Shown here in pieces: positions 1 to 6,692 of a DNA stretch of 13,080 nt (positions are counted from its first letter, which is position 1; each line of letters begins with the position of its first letter). The translations under genes and the position numbers were made by a program. The stretch spans positions 1 through 13,080 of the forward strand of contig JALUJS010000152.1 in assembly GCA_027056825.1 (NCBI GenBank), given 5' to 3'. The notes below the pieces were generated by a model. It saw only the letters and a list, made by a program, of their open reading frames with translations, made no database searches and was not told the DNA's origin. This DNA is from Candidatus Krumholzibacteriia bacterium. GTDB lineage: Bacteria > Krumholzibacteriota > Krumholzibacteriia > LZORAL124-64-63.

Positions 1-20
1 CTTTGCTCATGGCCGGTCAT
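1..20 (-). CDS. 5' end of a leftward gene, product unknown (partial)
   Basis: Only the first codons lie in the window. Reading leftward there is an ATG at 20-18 preceded by GGAGAAAGG (complement of 21-29), a good Shine-Dalgarno sequence. A second in-frame-independent ATG at 10-8 (M-S-K) could also be the start, with the AAGG part of the same element. A perfect TATAAT on the same strand at 75-70 supports leftward transcription. The product cannot be identified from six codons. Confidence 0.35.
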
Positions 21-69
21 CCTTTCTCCGTCTGCGTTATCCAGATCCACCATGGCCTGGTAGCACGCG

Positions 70-98
70 ATTATACGGACGGGTGACCGGTCACTCCA
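70..98 (-). promoter_or_regulatory. Putative leftward promoter with consensus -10
   Basis: The minus strand reads a perfect TATAAT at 75-70. A weak -35-like TGGAGT lies 17 bases upstream (98-93). It would drive the gene leaving the left edge, with a leader of about 45 nt. The -35 part overlaps a 12-bp perfect palindrome at 83-94, so regulator control is possible. The -10 is the strong part; the -35 is poor. Confidence 0.4.
83..94. promoter_or_regulatory. 12-bp perfect palindrome, possible operator
   Basis: GTGACCGGTCAC is its own reverse complement. It lies in the divergent region between the leftward edge gene and the GGDEF-EAL gene and touches the -35 zone of the leftward promoter. It is about 30 bases upstream of the GTG start of the rightward gene, so one dimeric regulator could control both. 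The regulator is unknown, and a 12-bp palindrome in G+C-rich DNA can occur by chance. Confidence 0.3.
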
Positions 99-126
99 TA
101 TTCTCTAACACAGAGAGGACCGCCCC

Positions 127-1764
127 GTGCCCGAACCCCGCTTTCATCCCGACCTGCCCGATCCCGCCGCGGACCTGTCCGGGCAGGCCGCCGCCGTCCT
201 GGAAGCCGTACCGGTGGCCATGGTTGTCCGCCGACTCGCCGATGACCGGATCCTGCTGGCCAACGCCGCCTTCCGGGACCTGGAGGGGGTGGACCTGGGC
301 ACAGCCAGCGACCGGGAGCAGGAGGTGCGCACCACCGCGGGCGAGCCCCGCCTGGTCCAGCTGCAGGATATCCCCCTGCGGCCCCTGGGCCTGCTGCTGA
401 CGGTGGTCCACGACCTTACCCAGGTTCGCCACTCCCAGCAGGCCCTGCGCGCCAGCGAGCAGCGTACCGAGGAAGAGATCCGCCGCCTGGCCTACTACGA
501 CGCCCTGACCGGGCTGCCCAATCGCGCCTTCTTCCTGGAGCAGACCGAACGCGCCCTGGCCAACGCCCACCGGACCGGATGCGGCGTCGCCCTGCTGGTC
601 TGCGATCTCGACGATTTCAAACGGATCAACGACACCTACGGCCACGAGTTGGGAGACGATCTCCTGCGGGCCATCGCCCACCGCCTGCATTCCTGCACGC
701 GCCGGGGCGACATCCTCAGCCGCCCGGGGGGCGACGAGTTCGCCCTGCTGGTGCCCCGCATCGACCGCGACGGGGAGATCCTGGCGGTGGCCAACAAGAT
801 CATCGAGGCCATGACCCGCCCCTTCGTGGTCCGGGACCGCGAACTGCACGCGGCCACCAGCGTGGGCATCGCCGTCTATCCGGACGACGGGGAGGCGACC
901 GGGGATCTGCTCAAGCACGCCGACCTGGCCCTCTACGCGGCCAAGGCGGAGGGACGCAACCGTTTCCAGTTCTTCAACCCCGAGATGCATCTGCGCGTGC
1001 AACAGCGGACACGGCTGGAGGCGGGGCTGCGGCGGGCCCTGGACAGGGGGGAGCTCTCCCTGCTCTGGCAGCCCCAGTTCTCCCTGCGGACCGGCGGTTT
1101 GGTGGGGGTCGAGGCCCTCCTGCGCTGGCATTCCGGGGAGCTGGGCGAGGTCAGCCCGGCCCACTTCATCCCCCTTGCGGAGGAGACGGGCCTGATCCAC
1201 GAGATCGGGGACTGGGTGCTGCGCAATGCGTGCCTGCAGGCGGCCCGCTGGCGGCAGAGGGGAGGGGATTGTCCGCGGGTGGCGGTCAACATCTCGGGGA
1301 AACAGTTCAGCGAGCCGGGGCTGGTGGAGCGGGTCATGACCGCCCTACGGGAGGCGGGCCTGGAACCCGGCTGCCTCGAGCTGGAGATCACCGAGGGCGT
1401 GTTGATGCACGATGCCGAGCATGCCCAGAACATCCTGATGACCCTGCGCCAGGGCGGGGTGAAGGTGGCCATCGACGATTTCGGGACCGGATACAGCTCC
1501 CTGTTGTACCTGCGCAACTACCCGGTGGACCGGATCAAGATCGCACGGGAGTTCATCACCGACATCACCACCTGCGCCAACGACGCGGCCATCGCCGGGA
1601 CGGTCATCGCCATGGCCAACAGCCTGGACATGCGCGCCCTGGCCGAGGGGGTGGAGACCTCCGCCCAGGCCGAGTACCTGCGCGCCCTCGGTTGCCACGA
1701 GGTCCAGGGATTCCACTTCGCCCGGCCCCTGCCTCGCGAGGAATTCGAAGCCCTGCTGGAGTGA
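127..1764 (+). CDS. PAS-GGDEF-EAL cyclic-di-GMP turnover/sensor protein
   Basis: A 545-residue protein with no membrane segment, so probably cytoplasmic. Residues about 20-100 look like a short, weak PAS-type sensor, followed by a helical linker (about 100-120). The GGDEF domain spans about 121-285: DALTGLPNR, the LDDFKRIND metal/guanine region, an intact GGDEF at 201-205 and an inhibitory I-site RRGD at 192-195. The residue before GGDEF is Pro, where Tyr, Leu or Phe is usual. The EAL domain spans about 295-545 with E329-A-L, N388, the ELEITE motif near 418-423, D450/D451, K471, E507 and Q527 all present. The KID motif reads K-I-A, so the Asp expected at 473 is Ala (codon 1543-1545). The cyclase half looks competent; the phosphodiesterase half may be impaired. 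The GTG start is chosen for GAGAGGA at 113-119, seven bases upstream. Confidence 0.93.
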   Translation: MPEPRFHPDLPDPAADLSGQAAAVLEAVPVAMVVRRLADDRILLANAAFRDLEGVDLGTASDREQEVRTTAGEPRLVQLQDIPLRPLGLLLTVVHDLTQVRHSQQALRASEQRTEEEIRRLAYYDALTGLPNRAFFLEQTERALANAHRTGCGVALLVCDLDDFKRINDTYGHELGDDLLRAIAHRLHSCTRRGDILSRPGGDEFALLVPRIDRDGEILAVANKIIEAMTRPFVVRDRELHAATSVGIAVYPDDGEATGDLLKHADLALYAAKAEGRNRFQFFNPEMHLRVQQRTRLEAGLRRALDRGELSLLWQPQFSLRTGGLVGVEALLRWHSGELGEVSPAHFIPLAEETGLIHEIGDWVLRNACLQAARWRQRGGDCPRVAVNISGKQFSEPGLVERVMTALREAGLEPGCLELEITEGVLMHDAEHAQNILMTLRQGGVKVAIDDFGTGYSSLLYLRNYPVDRIKIAREFITDITTCANDAAIAGTVIAMANSLDMRALAEGVETSAQAEYLRALGCHEVQGFHFARPLPREEFEALLE

Positions 1765-1790
1765 CGGCGGTCCGGCCGGTCAATTCCAGC
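1755..1790. terminator. Hairpin between convergent genes, possible bidirectional terminator
   Basis: Outer arms GCTGGA (1755-1760) and TCCAGC (1785-1790) and inner arms TGAC (1762-1765) and GTCA (1779-1782) can pair, with a further GGC/GCC step inside. The structure overlaps the stop codons of both convergent genes, which are only 15 bases apart. Neither strand shows a U-tract after the stem, so intrinsic termination is doubtful; it may only block 3' decay or read-through. Confidence 0.3.
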
Positions 1791-2934
1791 CCATGCCCAC
1801 CGGCAGGTGGGTCAGCGACCCGATGGTCACCCCTCCCACCAGGTGGTCGTCCTGGTCCAGGCCCAGGAAGAACCCCGGTCGCAGGCCGGCCACGGGGATG
1901 AGGCCGGGGTAGAGATTCAGGCGCCAGGGCAGGTCCTTGGTCTTGGAGATCAACAACGAGGCCAGCAGGCTGTTGTTGCGGTCGTAGAAGATTCCGCTGG
2001 AGACCGCCAGGTCCACCGTGTCACTGAAGTCGTCCACTTCCAGCAGGTTCTTGGCCACGAAACCGAAACCCACCGAAAGGCACCGGCCCTCCGGATCGGT
2101 GAACGACATTCCCAGCTCGGCGTGGGTGCCCCAGTGGTAGAAGAGGCTGCGGCTGCCGGACTCGTTCAGGTGCAGCTTCATGGCGTAGTTCTGCCCCATG
2201 TTCTGCAGCTCGCCGGTGTCCGGCATGATCACCGGCTGGTAGGACCAGTCGGTAAAGTGCAGCTTTTCGCTGAAGAAACGGGCCACGCCATCCTTGTTGA
2301 AAAGCCACACCCCGGCCGTGTTGAAGATCCAGAAGTCGGCGACCGGATCGGGATTGGGGCCCAGGCGGCTGTTGTTCTCCACCACCTCGTTGAGGAAGTG
2401 GTACACGAAGAGGGTGGCGCCGGCCCACCGCTTGCTGTGTTCGTGGCCGTGGTAGCGGTAGTACTCCTCCATCATCCGGAAGCTCATGCCGCCGCCCAGC
2501 AGGTGGTTCATGTAGTTGGGCCAGTATTGGGAGTTCCCCGTACGGACGGAAATGGGGATCACCTCGCGCCGCAGGAAGGTCCACAGCCCCTGTTCCCCGA
2601 TGGCCCACCAGGGCCGGATGAGGTTGTCCGCCACGTTCCGCATGCCGCGGCCGTACATCACCTTGGCCGGCCGGTTGTCCCGGTTGGAAATCTGCATGAT
2701 GCCGAAGCCGCCGTTGAGGATCAGCCGCAGCGGATGGACCAGCGACTGGGAACCGTAGTCCAGCCCGTGGTAGTAGAGGTAGGTCCCGCGATGGCCGGCG
2801 ATGGTGTCGGGCAGGGCCCCGTAGGCCGGGGGTGCGGAACCGGCCGCACCGGCCCGTGCGGTTCCGATGGCGAGCAGGACCAGCAGGGAGGCCGCGGCGA
2901 GGCGGCCCCGCAGGGGGCGGTTCGGGCGCGTCAT
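1780..2934 (-). CDS. Exported protein of unknown function, envelope-associated
   Basis: 384 residues from an ATG at 2934-2932 that overlaps the upstream dGTPase stop as ATGA, so translation is probably coupled. Residues 1-30 form a signal peptide: Arg-rich start, hydrophobic LAAASLLVLLAIG, then an Ala-x-Ala site around 25-31. Residues about 130-215 are rich in His and aromatics, with H144, GGG 147-149, MEEYYRYHGHEH near 155-166, a hydrophobic YHFLNEVVEN near 178-187 and DPVADFWIFNTAGVWLF near 196-212. This layout recalls uncharacterised envelope families such as DUF3943 or DUF2279, but I cannot assign one. The C-terminal 150 residues alternate polar and aromatic/hydrophobic positions and end on Asn, compatible with beta-strands or a small barrel. 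I do not recognise a specific function. Last gene of the leftward operon. Confidence 0.8.
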   Translation of the reverse strand: MTRPNRPLRGRLAAASLLVLLAIGTARAGAAGSAPPAYGALPDTIAGHRGTYLYYHGLDYGSQSLVHPLRLILNGGFGIMQISNRDNRPAKVMYGRGMRNVADNLIRPWWAIGEQGLWTFLRREVIPISVRTGNSQYWPNYMNHLLGGGMSFRMMEEYYRYHGHEHSKRWAGATLFVYHFLNEVVENNSRLGPNPDPVADFWIFNTAGVWLFNKDGVARFFSEKLHFTDWSYQPVIMPDTGELQNMGQNYAMKLHLNESGSRSLFYHWGTHAELGMSFTDPEGRCLSVGFGFVAKNLLEVDDFSDTVDLAVSSGIFYDRNNSLLASLLISKTKDLPWRLNLYPGLIPVAGLRPGFFLGLDQDDHLVGGVTIGSLTHLPVGMGWN

Positions 2935-4199
2935 ACGAGATCGACGATGGAACCGAAGTCCGGGTCGAACATGCGCTTGTAGATGCGGCTGGCGAAACCG
3001 TCGGTCATGCCGGCCAGGTAGTCGCAGATCACCCGCGCCCCGGCGCGGACATCGTCGCCGGTGCGGGCCATCTCGTCCTCGAAGTCGGCCGACAGCAGGG
3101 GATGGCGCGGGGCGTCCGGATCCAGGTAGTTGGCCTTCAAGGCGCCGAACAGCCTGCGGAGCATCCAGCCGCCCTTGTGCTCGAGCTGGCAGACCTGGGG
3201 CGAACGGAAGACCACGCCCACGGCCAGGCGGGCGTAGAGGGCCTGCTCGCGCCGCACTCCGGGGTCGATCTCGAGACCGAAGCGGTAGCGGTTGGTCAGG
3301 TCGGCCATGAAGTTGTCGCGTTCGACGAGCCGGCAGGCCTCCACGAAGTGCCCGATCTTGCGGTTCATCACCCGCTCCAGGTTGCCCGCGCTGATGGCCT
3401 CCATCAACGCGGTCAGCCACTGCTGCTGGTCGGCGTCGAGATCCTGGCCGTCGGCCCAGCGCCGGATGCTGCCGATGCTTACAAAGCCGGCGTTGGCGCT
3501 GTCCACCAGGTCGTTCAGGGAGTAGGCGGTGTCGTCGGCCCAGTCCATGATCTGGCATTCGAGGCTGCGGAACGCGTTGCGCGGCTTGCCGGGTGACAGC
3601 TCGGCGGGAAAATCGCGGCCGCCCAGGACGAAGTCGAGGTATCGTTGCTGCTCGTCGTAGAGAAAATGATGGCGCGGCGGGACGTCCCAGGCCGAGAGCA
3701 GGGTCTTGTACTTGAGCACCCCGTCCATGAAGGCCCGGGTGGGATTCATGCCGCGGCGGCTGCGCCCGCTGGTGAAGATGATCTCGGTGATCAGGCGCAG
3801 GGTCTGGGCATTGCCCTCGAAGCCGCCGAACGGCTTCATCAACCGGTGCAGGGTGGTCTCTCCGGCGTGGCCGAAGGGCGGGTGGCCGATGTCGTGGGCC
3901 AGGGCCGTGGCCTCGACCAGGGCCAGGTCGATGTGGAAATCGGGCCCCAGCAGGCCGCTGGTGCGGTTCAGGCGGCGGGCGATGGAGCCGGCGATCTGGG
4001 CCACCTCGATGGAGTGGGTCAGGCGGGTGCGGTAGAAGTCGTATTCCCCGGAGAGGAAGACCTGGGTCTTGGCCTGAAGGCGCCGGAAGGCGGCGTTGTG
4101 GATCAGCCGGTCGCGCCCGCGTTCGAACGGCGAGCGGTAGTCCGGGTCGCGGGGCTCCAATTCCTCCCGGTCGAAATCGTTGTAGAAACGGTTGTCCAT
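2931..4199 (-). CDS. dgt: dGTPase-family deoxynucleoside triphosphate triphosphohydrolase
   Basis: 422 residues. The enzyme family removes the whole triphosphate from dNTPs, giving deoxynucleoside and tripolyphosphate, and so limits dNTP pools. The HD-domain metal ligands are visible: H62 in RLTHS, H102-D103 in AHDIGHPPFGH, and D222/D223 in ADDTAYS. FEGNAQ (127-132) and the N-terminal RRLQ.KTQV segment are also typical of the family. The length fits the shorter bacterial dGTPase-like group rather than the 505-residue E. coli enzyme, so the preferred dNTP is not certain. The ATG start has AAAGG about 10 bases upstream, 13 bases after the stop of the RNA methyltransferase gene. The stop overlaps the next ATG as ATGA. 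Third gene of the leftward operon. Confidence 0.92.
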   Translation of the reverse strand: MDNRFYNDFDREELEPRDPDYRSPFERGRDRLIHNAAFRRLQAKTQVFLSGEYDFYRTRLTHSIEVAQIAGSIARRLNRTSGLLGPDFHIDLALVEATALAHDIGHPPFGHAGETTLHRLMKPFGGFEGNAQTLRLITEIIFTSGRSRRGMNPTRAFMDGVLKYKTLLSAWDVPPRHHFLYDEQQRYLDFVLGGRDFPAELSPGKPRNAFRSLECQIMDWADDTAYSLNDLVDSANAGFVSIGSIRRWADGQDLDADQQQWLTALMEAISAGNLERVMNRKIGHFVEACRLVERDNFMADLTNRYRFGLEIDPGVRREQALYARLAVGVVFRSPQVCQLEHKGGWMLRRLFGALKANYLDPDAPRHPLLSADFEDEMARTGDDVRAGARVICDYLAGMTDGFASRIYKRMFDPDFGSIVDLV

Positions 4200-4212
4200 G
4201 TCCGGGCGCCTT

Positions 4213-5031
4213 TCAGGGGACCGTGCGTTGCCTCAGGGCTTCGTACAGCAGGATCGCCGCCGAGGTGGAGACGTTCAGGGAGTCACCGGCTCCGCGCATG
4301 GGAATACCGACGGTGACATCGGCGGCGTTCAGCAGGGCGCCGCTCAGGCCGTCGTGCTCGGTTCCCAGCAAGATAGCCACCGGTCCGGTCAGATCAACCC
4401 CGTGGTGAACGGATCCGGCGTCCGGACTGGTGGCCACCAGCCGGATGCCGCGGGCGCGCAACCAGCCCACGGCCTCGTCGGCGCCGGCCTCCACGGTGGG
4501 CAGGCTGAAACAGGCCCCGCGCGAGGCCCGCAGCACGTTGGGGTTCCAGGGATCGACGCCGCCCCCGCAGACGATCACGCCGTCGGCTCCCGCGCCGTCG
4601 GCCACGCGCTGGACCGCGCCCAGATTGCCGGGTTTCTCCACAGCCTCGAGCATGACCAGCAGGGGAGGGACGCCCTCCGGCAAAGGCAGATCGTCCAGGG
4701 CCGTCCGCGGCCGAACAGCCACCACCAGCAGGCCCTGGGGACGGTCCCGGTAGGCGATTTTGGCCATGACCGGGTCCGTGAGTGCAAAGAGATCCGCGCC
4801 GGGCTGGCTCCGCAGTCCGGCCAGCAGTTCCCGGTCCGCGTCGTCCAGGTGATCGGGACAGAAATAGACCTCGCGGACGGCGATACCCGCGTCCAGGCCG
4901 CGACGGATCACCAGGGGCTCCTCGACGATCATCAGGCCGCGGCCGTCGCGGCGCCCTTGTCGGCGCAGGCGGACCAGGTCCTTGACGCGGGGATTGGCCA
5001 GGCTGGTGATGGAGACCGGTTCGGGAGACAT
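4213..5031 (-). CDS. SpoU/TrmH-family RNA 2'-O-ribose methyltransferase
   Basis: 272 residues. A knotted (SPOUT) S-adenosylmethionine-dependent enzyme that methylates a ribose 2'-OH in rRNA or tRNA. An N-terminal substrate-binding part (1-105) starts with the typical ITSLANPRVK. The three catalytic-domain motifs follow: motif 1 EKPGNLGAVQRVADGAG with N136 and R142, motif 2 LLGTEHDGLS with E225, and motif 3 SLNVSTSAAILLYE near 251-264. The exact target nucleotide cannot be read from the sequence; RlmB-like or TsnR-like are possible. The reading frame is open further upstream, but the ATG at 5031 is preferred. It lies one base after the thioesterase stop (TGA-C-ATG), has GAAGGA just before it, and the residues upstream are thioesterase antiframe. 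Second gene of the operon. Confidence 0.9.
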   Translation of the reverse strand: MSPEPVSITSLANPRVKDLVRLRRQGRRDGRGLMIVEEPLVIRRGLDAGIAVREVYFCPDHLDDADRELLAGLRSQPGADLFALTDPVMAKIAYRDRPQGLLVVAVRPRTALDDLPLPEGVPPLLVMLEAVEKPGNLGAVQRVADGAGADGVIVCGGGVDPWNPNVLRASRGACFSLPTVEAGADEAVGWLRARGIRLVATSPDAGSVHHGVDLTGPVAILLGTEHDGLSGALLNAADVTVGIPMRGAGDSLNVSTSAAILLYEALRQRTVP

Positions 5032-5032
5032 G

Positions 5033-5467
5033 TCAGTCCTTCGGAGCGGCGCAGACCGCGGCCACGGCCGCCGGCAGGGGGAGCATGCGCCCGGCATCGT
5101 AGTCGAAGCAGACCAGGCCGGTTTCGACCAGGGCGATCACCGCGCCGTCGGCAGGACGCGTCAACCGGTGGCACATGCGGAAACCGCGGCGGCCGGGTTC
5201 GGTCGCGGCGGTTTCGATGACCAGCTCGTTGCCGGCGAAGGCCTCGGCCTTGTAGACCACCGCGGCGTCGCCCATGATCAGGCTCACCCCGGCGCAGTCC
5301 ATCTCGGTCCAGCCGTGGGCCGCCAGGAAGGCGACGCGGGCCTCGTGCACCAGGGCGAGCACGCGGTCGTTGCCCAGGTGGCCGCCGTAATTCAGGTCCG
5401 TGGTGCGCACGGTCACCTTGAAGGTTGCCTGGTAGGAGGTCAGGGGCTGGAGCTTGATCCTGGGCAC
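5033..5467 (-). CDS. Hotdog-fold acyl-CoA thioesterase (4HBT/YbgC-like)
   Basis: 144 residues, a normal length for a single hotdog domain. It probably hydrolyses acyl-CoA or a related thioester in the cytoplasm; the substrate is unknown. The active-site segment reads TTDLNYGGHLGND (about 22-34), with the candidate catalytic D24, H30 and N33, followed by the central helix LVHEARVAFL (E42, R44). The Asp-...-Gly-His-...-Asn pattern matches the 4HBT superfamily (YbgC/FcbC type). The start is GTG at 5467-5465 with AGAAGGAA about six bases upstream. First gene of the leftward operon, downstream of a -10-like TAGAAT at 5508-5503. Its link to the RNA methyltransferase and dGTPase is likely only co-transcription. 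Confidence 0.87.
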   Translation of the reverse strand: MPRIKLQPLTSYQATFKVTVRTTDLNYGGHLGNDRVLALVHEARVAFLAAHGWTEMDCAGVSLIMGDAAVVYKAEAFAGNELVIETAATEPGRRGFRMCHRLTRPADGAVIALVETGLVCFDYDAGRMLPLPAAVAAVCAAPKD

Positions 5468-5497
5468 GGCGGTTCCTTCTGCTGGAGTATCCGGGAA

Positions 5498-5531
5498 CCG
5501 CTATTCTAGCGGCGGGGACGGGAAATTGCAG
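5498..5531 (-). promoter_or_regulatory. Putative promoter of the four-gene leftward operon, with an inverted repeat over the -10
   Basis: Minus-strand TAGAAT at 5508-5503 (five of six consensus) with CTGCAA at 5531-5526, a 17-base spacer. The -35 is weak (three of six). The -10 sits inside the inverted repeat CCGCTA/TAGCGG (5498-5503 and 5507-5512, 3-base loop), which could be an operator. It is the only plausible promoter between the terminator at 5536-5564 and the GTG at 5467. Confidence 0.4.
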
Positions 5532-5535
5532 GCGG

Positions 5536-5564
5536 AAAAAGGGGCCCGCGGCGGTGCGGGCCCC
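5536..5564 (-). terminator. Intrinsic terminator of the secreted-protein gene
   Basis: On the minus strand a perfect 9-bp G+C stem (GGGGCCCGC at 5564-5556 in minus orientation, pairing with 5549-5541) with a 6-base loop is followed at once by five T (5540-5536). It lies about 70 bases past the stop of the gene at 5635-6501 and insulates the operon to its left. Confidence 0.75.
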
Positions 5565-5634
5565 CTCGCCCGTTTTCCAATCCTCGCGACGCTCCTTCAT
5601 GATTCATCCGGGCCATCCTGATCCCACGGCGGTC

Positions 5635-6501
5635 CTACCGGAACAGGGCCTTGACCCTGCCGAAGCTGGCGGGCTCGTCAGCCACCGGACCGTCGGCGAA
5701 GAAGTTGTCCACGCCCCAGGTGGCGACCCCGCCGGTGGCGTTGGCGCCGTAGTGCTGGAGGCGGTAAACCCCGTCGATGATCACCCAGGTTCCGCCCTGG
5801 CCGTTGAAGTCATCGGGGTTGTCGCTGCCGCTGAACACGTACAGACCGACCTGGTCGTAGGCCTGCAGCACGCCGGTGAAGTCCAGGGTTCCGCAGACGG
5901 AATTGGGCCAGCGCATGAAGTTCGCCGCATCCAGGGGCACGGAGAAGTGCTGCCAGCCGGTGAATCCGTTCAGGTCGATGCTGGCTGTGCGCAACGAAAC
6001 GAACATGTCGTAGGTGCCGGGGTTGGCGGCGCACTCGGCGGAGATGACCCAGCGCGCGTAGACGTTGCCGTCGTCCCCGGAAGCGCCGTTGGCGATGGTC
6101 ACCCAGTTGCCGGTGGAGTAGACGTCGCAGGACAGGTAGGCCCCGGTCATGTCGCCCAGGAAGCCCGGCTCCCCGATGTAGCCCAGCCAGTAGGCCCGCT
6201 GGTCGAGGTCCGTGCCCACGGTCTGCAGAATGCTCCCGGGGGGATTGCCCTGGCCGCCGAACCAGTCGGCCGGCGCGTTGGAGTACAGGCGGTCGTAGCC
6301 GGTCCCGTCGGGCCGGCCGACCCAGGTCTGCTGCCATTGCATGTTGTCGGTGTCGAAGGTGAAGCCCGCGAGGGCCTTGTCCGGACCCACGGCGTGGGTG
6401 TCGAAGGATGTCTCCTGGCCGGCCACGGGAGGCGCCGCCTGGGCCTGGATGCAGGACAGAAGCGCGACGGAAAGCGTGATGGTCAAAAGCAGCTGTTTCA
6501 T
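5635..6501 (-). CDS. Secreted protein with a possible laminin-B/jelly-roll-like domain and a C-terminal tail motif
   Basis: 288 residues. The frame is open ten codons further upstream, but the ATG at 6501-6499 is preferred: GGAGGG (6513-6508) lies six bases upstream, and a signal peptide begins there (MKQLLLTITLSVALLSC...AQA). Cleavage could be by signal peptidase I after AQA (20-22) or, less canonically, lipoprotein-type at C17. Residues about 45-270 are Gly-, Asp- and aromatic-rich beta-type sequence. Features such as a Trp-rich start, FLGDMTGAYLSC (114-125), GWQHFSVPLD (182-191) and WGVDNFF (262-268) recall laminin-B or carbohydrate-binding jelly-rolls; this is inference. The end, PASFGRVKALFR, resembles C-terminal tails I recall on secreted proteins of uncultured Krumholzibacteriota-like bacteria, possibly a sorting or anchoring signal. 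Monocistronic, with its own promoter and terminator. Function unknown. Confidence 0.82.
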   Translation of the reverse strand: MKQLLLTITLSVALLSCIQAQAAPPVAGQETSFDTHAVGPDKALAGFTFDTDNMQWQQTWVGRPDGTGYDRLYSNAPADWFGGQGNPPGSILQTVGTDLDQRAYWLGYIGEPGFLGDMTGAYLSCDVYSTGNWVTIANGASGDDGNVYARWVISAECAANPGTYDMFVSLRTASIDLNGFTGWQHFSVPLDAANFMRWPNSVCGTLDFTGVLQAYDQVGLYVFSGSDNPDDFNGQGGTWVIIDGVYRLQHYGANATGGVATWGVDNFFADGPVADEPASFGRVKALFR

Positions 6502-6634
6502 GGTGATCCCTCCGGTGCGGAAAAAGAACAATCCCGGTTAGTACCGTTCTTGCAAACGCGGGAGGGGCGAGTCAGGAATGAGGCGGGCGATGCGGACAGA
6601 GATATCCTGCTCCACACGGGTGGACGATGACAGA

Positions 6635-6664
6635 ATGATAACACTCCGCGCGGGCCCCGGTCAA
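6635..6664 (-). promoter_or_regulatory. Promoter of the secreted-protein gene
   Basis: Minus-strand TTGACC (6664-6659), an 18-base spacer and TATCAT (6640-6635), each five of six consensus bases. It implies a leader of about 125 nt before the ATG at 6501. The 6502-6692 gap holds no gene; apart from this promoter and the ribosome binding site I see nothing else in it. Confidence 0.55.
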
Positions 6665-6692
6665 CGATGCAGGATGTGGAGCCGGGACATGG

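Noticed and set aside
579..1901. A 440-residue second plus-strand frame inside the GGDEF-EAL gene
   Set aside because: Gly/Arg/Pro-rich shadow frame; the overlapping frame has intact GGDEF and EAL motifs.
1807..2982. A 391-residue plus-strand frame opposite the exported protein and dGTPase end
   Set aside because: Repetitive His/Val/Gln composition typical of antisense frames; the minus-strand gene has a signal peptide and an ATGA-coupled start.
4982..5509. A 175-residue plus-strand frame opposite the thioesterase
   Set aside because: Shadow of the hotdog thioesterase gene, without recognisable motifs.
5554..6630. A 358-residue plus-strand frame opposite the secreted protein
   Set aside because: Antisense composition; the minus-strand gene has its own promoter, strong Shine-Dalgarno sequence, signal peptide and terminator.
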